A stretch of 64,000 nucleotides of DNA from Eleftheria terrae (GTDB lineage: Bacteria > Pseudomonadota > Gammaproteobacteria > Burkholderiales > Burkholderiaceae_C), in the NCBI RefSeq assembly GCF_030419005.1, contig NZ_CP106951.1:3968001-4032000 (forward strand), given 5' to 3'. Below, in pieces: positions 62,445 to 64,000 of the stretch. The position numbers and the translations under genes were made by a program. Numbering within the stretch: the first letter of the stretch is position 1; every line of letters starts with the position of its first letter. The notes beneath the pieces are model-generated. The model was not told the origin of the DNA. It worked only from the letters and a program-made list of their open reading frames with translations, and made no database searches.

Positions 62445-63563
62445 ATGACCTCCACTGCCGCTTCCCCACCCCAGCCCTCGCGCACCGACCGACTGGAGCG
62501 CCTGGGCCGCTTCCTGGAGACGGATCCGGGCAACCTGGCCCTGCTGCGCGACTACGCCGCCGAGGCGGCACGCGCCGGCGAGCCGGACGCTGCCATTGCC
62601 GCGCTGCGCCGCCTGCCTGCTGCCCCGCCGGCCGGCGAGCCGGGCGACAGCCGGCTGCTGGCTGCCTGCCTGCGCGCAGTGGGCCGGCTCGACGAGGCGC
62701 AAGCGGTGCTCGGCAGCGCGCTTGCCCACTGGCCCGCCGACGAGGCGCTGGCCATCGAGCAGGCCAAGGCCCTGTTCGCCGGCCGCGAGATGGAAGCGGC
62801 GCTGGCTGCCTTGCCGCCGCAGGACCCGGCCGAGCCGCTGCTGGCCGGCGAGGCCTGCTCGCTGCGCCTGCAGCTGCTGCACCACCTCGGGCGGCTGGAC
62901 GAGGCGGTCGCCGTCGCCGATGCCTACACCGAGGCGCATCCCGAGGACCCGCGCGTGGCCGCCAGCTCCATCCCCTTGCTGATGGACGTCTATCGCTTCG
63001 ACGAGGCGGTGGCACGTGCACAAGCGCTGCTGGAGGCCGGCATCGAGGCCTACCCGGCCTACGAGGCGCTGGCCGCCGCCGCCCTCGAGCAGGGCGCGGT
63101 GCAGGAAGCGGCGCAGTGGACCGCCCGGGCGCTGCAGGTGCGCCGTGACGACGGCCGCATCTGGCTGGTGGAGGGGCTGGCGCGCCTGCGCGCCGGCCGG
63201 TTCGCCGATGCGCGAGAGGCGTTCGACGAAGCGGTGGCGCTGATGCCCGACCATGCCGGCAGCCACCTCGCGCTGGGCTGGGCCTGGCTGCTGGAGCAGG
63301 ACCTGGCAGTGGCCGACGCCTGCTTCGAGCGGGCGGTGGCGGCCAGCCCGGCCTTCTCGGAAAGCCATGGCAGCCGGGCGGTGGTGGCCGCGCTGCAGGG
63401 GCGGCGCGAGGAGGCGAACGAGCTGAGCCGCAAGGCATTGAAGCTGGATGCAGCCAGCGGCTCGGCCCAGTACGCACGCGCGCTGCTGGCCGGCGCCGAT
63501 CCGGCCGGCATCGTCAAGCTGGCCGAGACGCTGCTGGGCCAGCTGCGCCAGCAGCGCCGCTGA
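62445..63563 (+). CDS. Tetratricopeptide-repeat protein
   Basis: A 372-residue all-helical protein made of TPR-type repeats (examples: NLALLRDYAAEAARAGEPDAAIAALRRLP, GRLDEAQAVLGSALAHWPADEALA, GRFADAREAFDEAVALMPDHAGSHLALGWAWL). No signal peptide or catalytic domain. I use ATG 62445. It follows fliA by 54 bases on the same strand and may be part of the flagellar unit, for example as scaffold for flagellin modification; that role is a guess. Confidence 0.8.
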   Translation: MTSTAASPPQPSRTDRLERLGRFLETDPGNLALLRDYAAEAARAGEPDAAIAALRRLPAAPPAGEPGDSRLLAACLRAVGRLDEAQAVLGSALAHWPADEALAIEQAKALFAGREMEAALAALPPQDPAEPLLAGEACSLRLQLLHHLGRLDEAVAVADAYTEAHPEDPRVAASSIPLLMDVYRFDEAVARAQALLEAGIEAYPAYEALAAAALEQGAVQEAAQWTARALQVRRDDGRIWLVEGLARLRAGRFADAREAFDEAVALMPDHAGSHLALGWAWLLEQDLAVADACFERAVAASPAFSESHGSRAVVAALQGRREEANELSRKALKLDAASGSAQYARALLAGADPAGIVKLAETLLGQLRQQRR

Positions 63564-63599
63564 GCCGGCGCACATCCGATGCACAAGGAGAACACAGAC

Positions 63600-64000
63600 A
63601 TGCAGGACACCCACTTGTCGCTGCTCGCGGCGCTGGACGCCGAAGAGCTCTTCCTGCTGGGCGTGCGCGCCAGCCAGGCCAATGACACAGCCGCCGCACT
63701 GGCCTACCTGAAGCAGGCGGTCGCCAAGGCGCCGGAGCATGCGCGGGGGCACTGGTTGCTGGGAGCCGAGTACGCCTCGCTCGGCATGGTGGACCGGGCT
63801 CGCGAGCACTTCGAGCGGTCGGTGGCCCTCGACGGCCAGCTGCCGCTGGCGCGCTTCCAGCTGGGGCTGCTGCGGCTGACCTCGGGCGAGGTCGAGGCGG
63901 CGCAGGAGGTCTGGGCGCCTTTGGACGCCCTGCCCGAGGACGACCCGGTGCGGCTGTTCAAGGATGGCTTGCTGGCCATGGTGCGCGACGAATTCGAGCG
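63600..64000 (+). CDS. Second TPR protein (3' end outside window)
   Basis: Partial gene starting at ATG 63600, with AAGGAG eight bases upstream. The visible 133 residues contain TPR units (LAYLKQAVAKAPEHARGHWLLGAEYASLGMVDRAREHFERSVALD). It follows the previous TPR gene by 36 bases, so the two are likely co-expressed. Frame still open at the window end. Confidence 0.8.
   Translation, partial: MQDTHLSLLAALDAEELFLLGVRASQANDTAAALAYLKQAVAKAPEHARGHWLLGAEYASLGMVDRAREHFERSVALDGQLPLARFQLGLLRLTSGEVEAAQEVWAPLDALPEDDPVRLFKDGLLAMVRDEFE

Overview
The window is about 70% G+C. Its proteins, operon spacing and flagellar genes point to a betaproteobacterium, most likely a Burkholderiales of the Rubrivivax/Leptothrix/Ideonella type. 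That placement is an inference, since no rRNA or marker gene is present.

1-21 kb is ordinary chromosome. It holds a truncated secreted M28 peptidase, a DUF3617 protein, three sensor kinases (two of them with receiver domains), an acyl-CoA dehydrogenase preceded by a tandem TetR regulator, a DUF255 thioredoxin-fold protein, a DUF1349 protein, a HisKA_3 kinase, a cluster of four short tandem-repeat arrays, a lipoprotein that fuses a beta-lactamase-type domain to an alpha/beta hydrolase, and a secreted GH18 chitinase.

21.3-38.7 kb is a polymorphic-toxin locus. One 15-kb gene encodes a 5028-residue RHS/YD-repeat protein with a LysM domain and a C-terminal toxin-like tip. A candidate immunity gene follows. 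Two displaced tips come next: a deaminase-like one followed by a SUKH-type immunity gene, and a nucleotidyltransferase-like one followed by a 120-aa candidate immunity gene. All three tips begin in frame at the same 9-base sequence, TTTGGCAAT. This is the signature expected of swappable toxin cassettes and is the strongest finding here.

38.7-43.2 kb is a mobile-element scar. A replication-relaxation-like gene, preceded by two hairpins, is split by an IS481-family element with 7-bp target duplications. The transposase of that element is broken by an 8-bp duplication. An IS3-family element follows.

43.2-62.4 kb is a compact flagellar operon on one strand, in the order fliQ fliR flhB flhA flgF flgG flgA flgH flgI flgB flgC fliE fliF fliG-like fliH fliI fliJ fliK-position flgD flgE fliM-like fliN fliO fliP fliA-like. 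The export gate, ATPase complex, rod, rings and hook are all present. The switch complex is reduced: the FliG-like protein has only a FliG middle-type domain, and the FliM-like protein shows only a C-terminal SpoA region. Flagellin, caps and stators are not in the window. Two TPR genes close the region, the last one cut by the window end.
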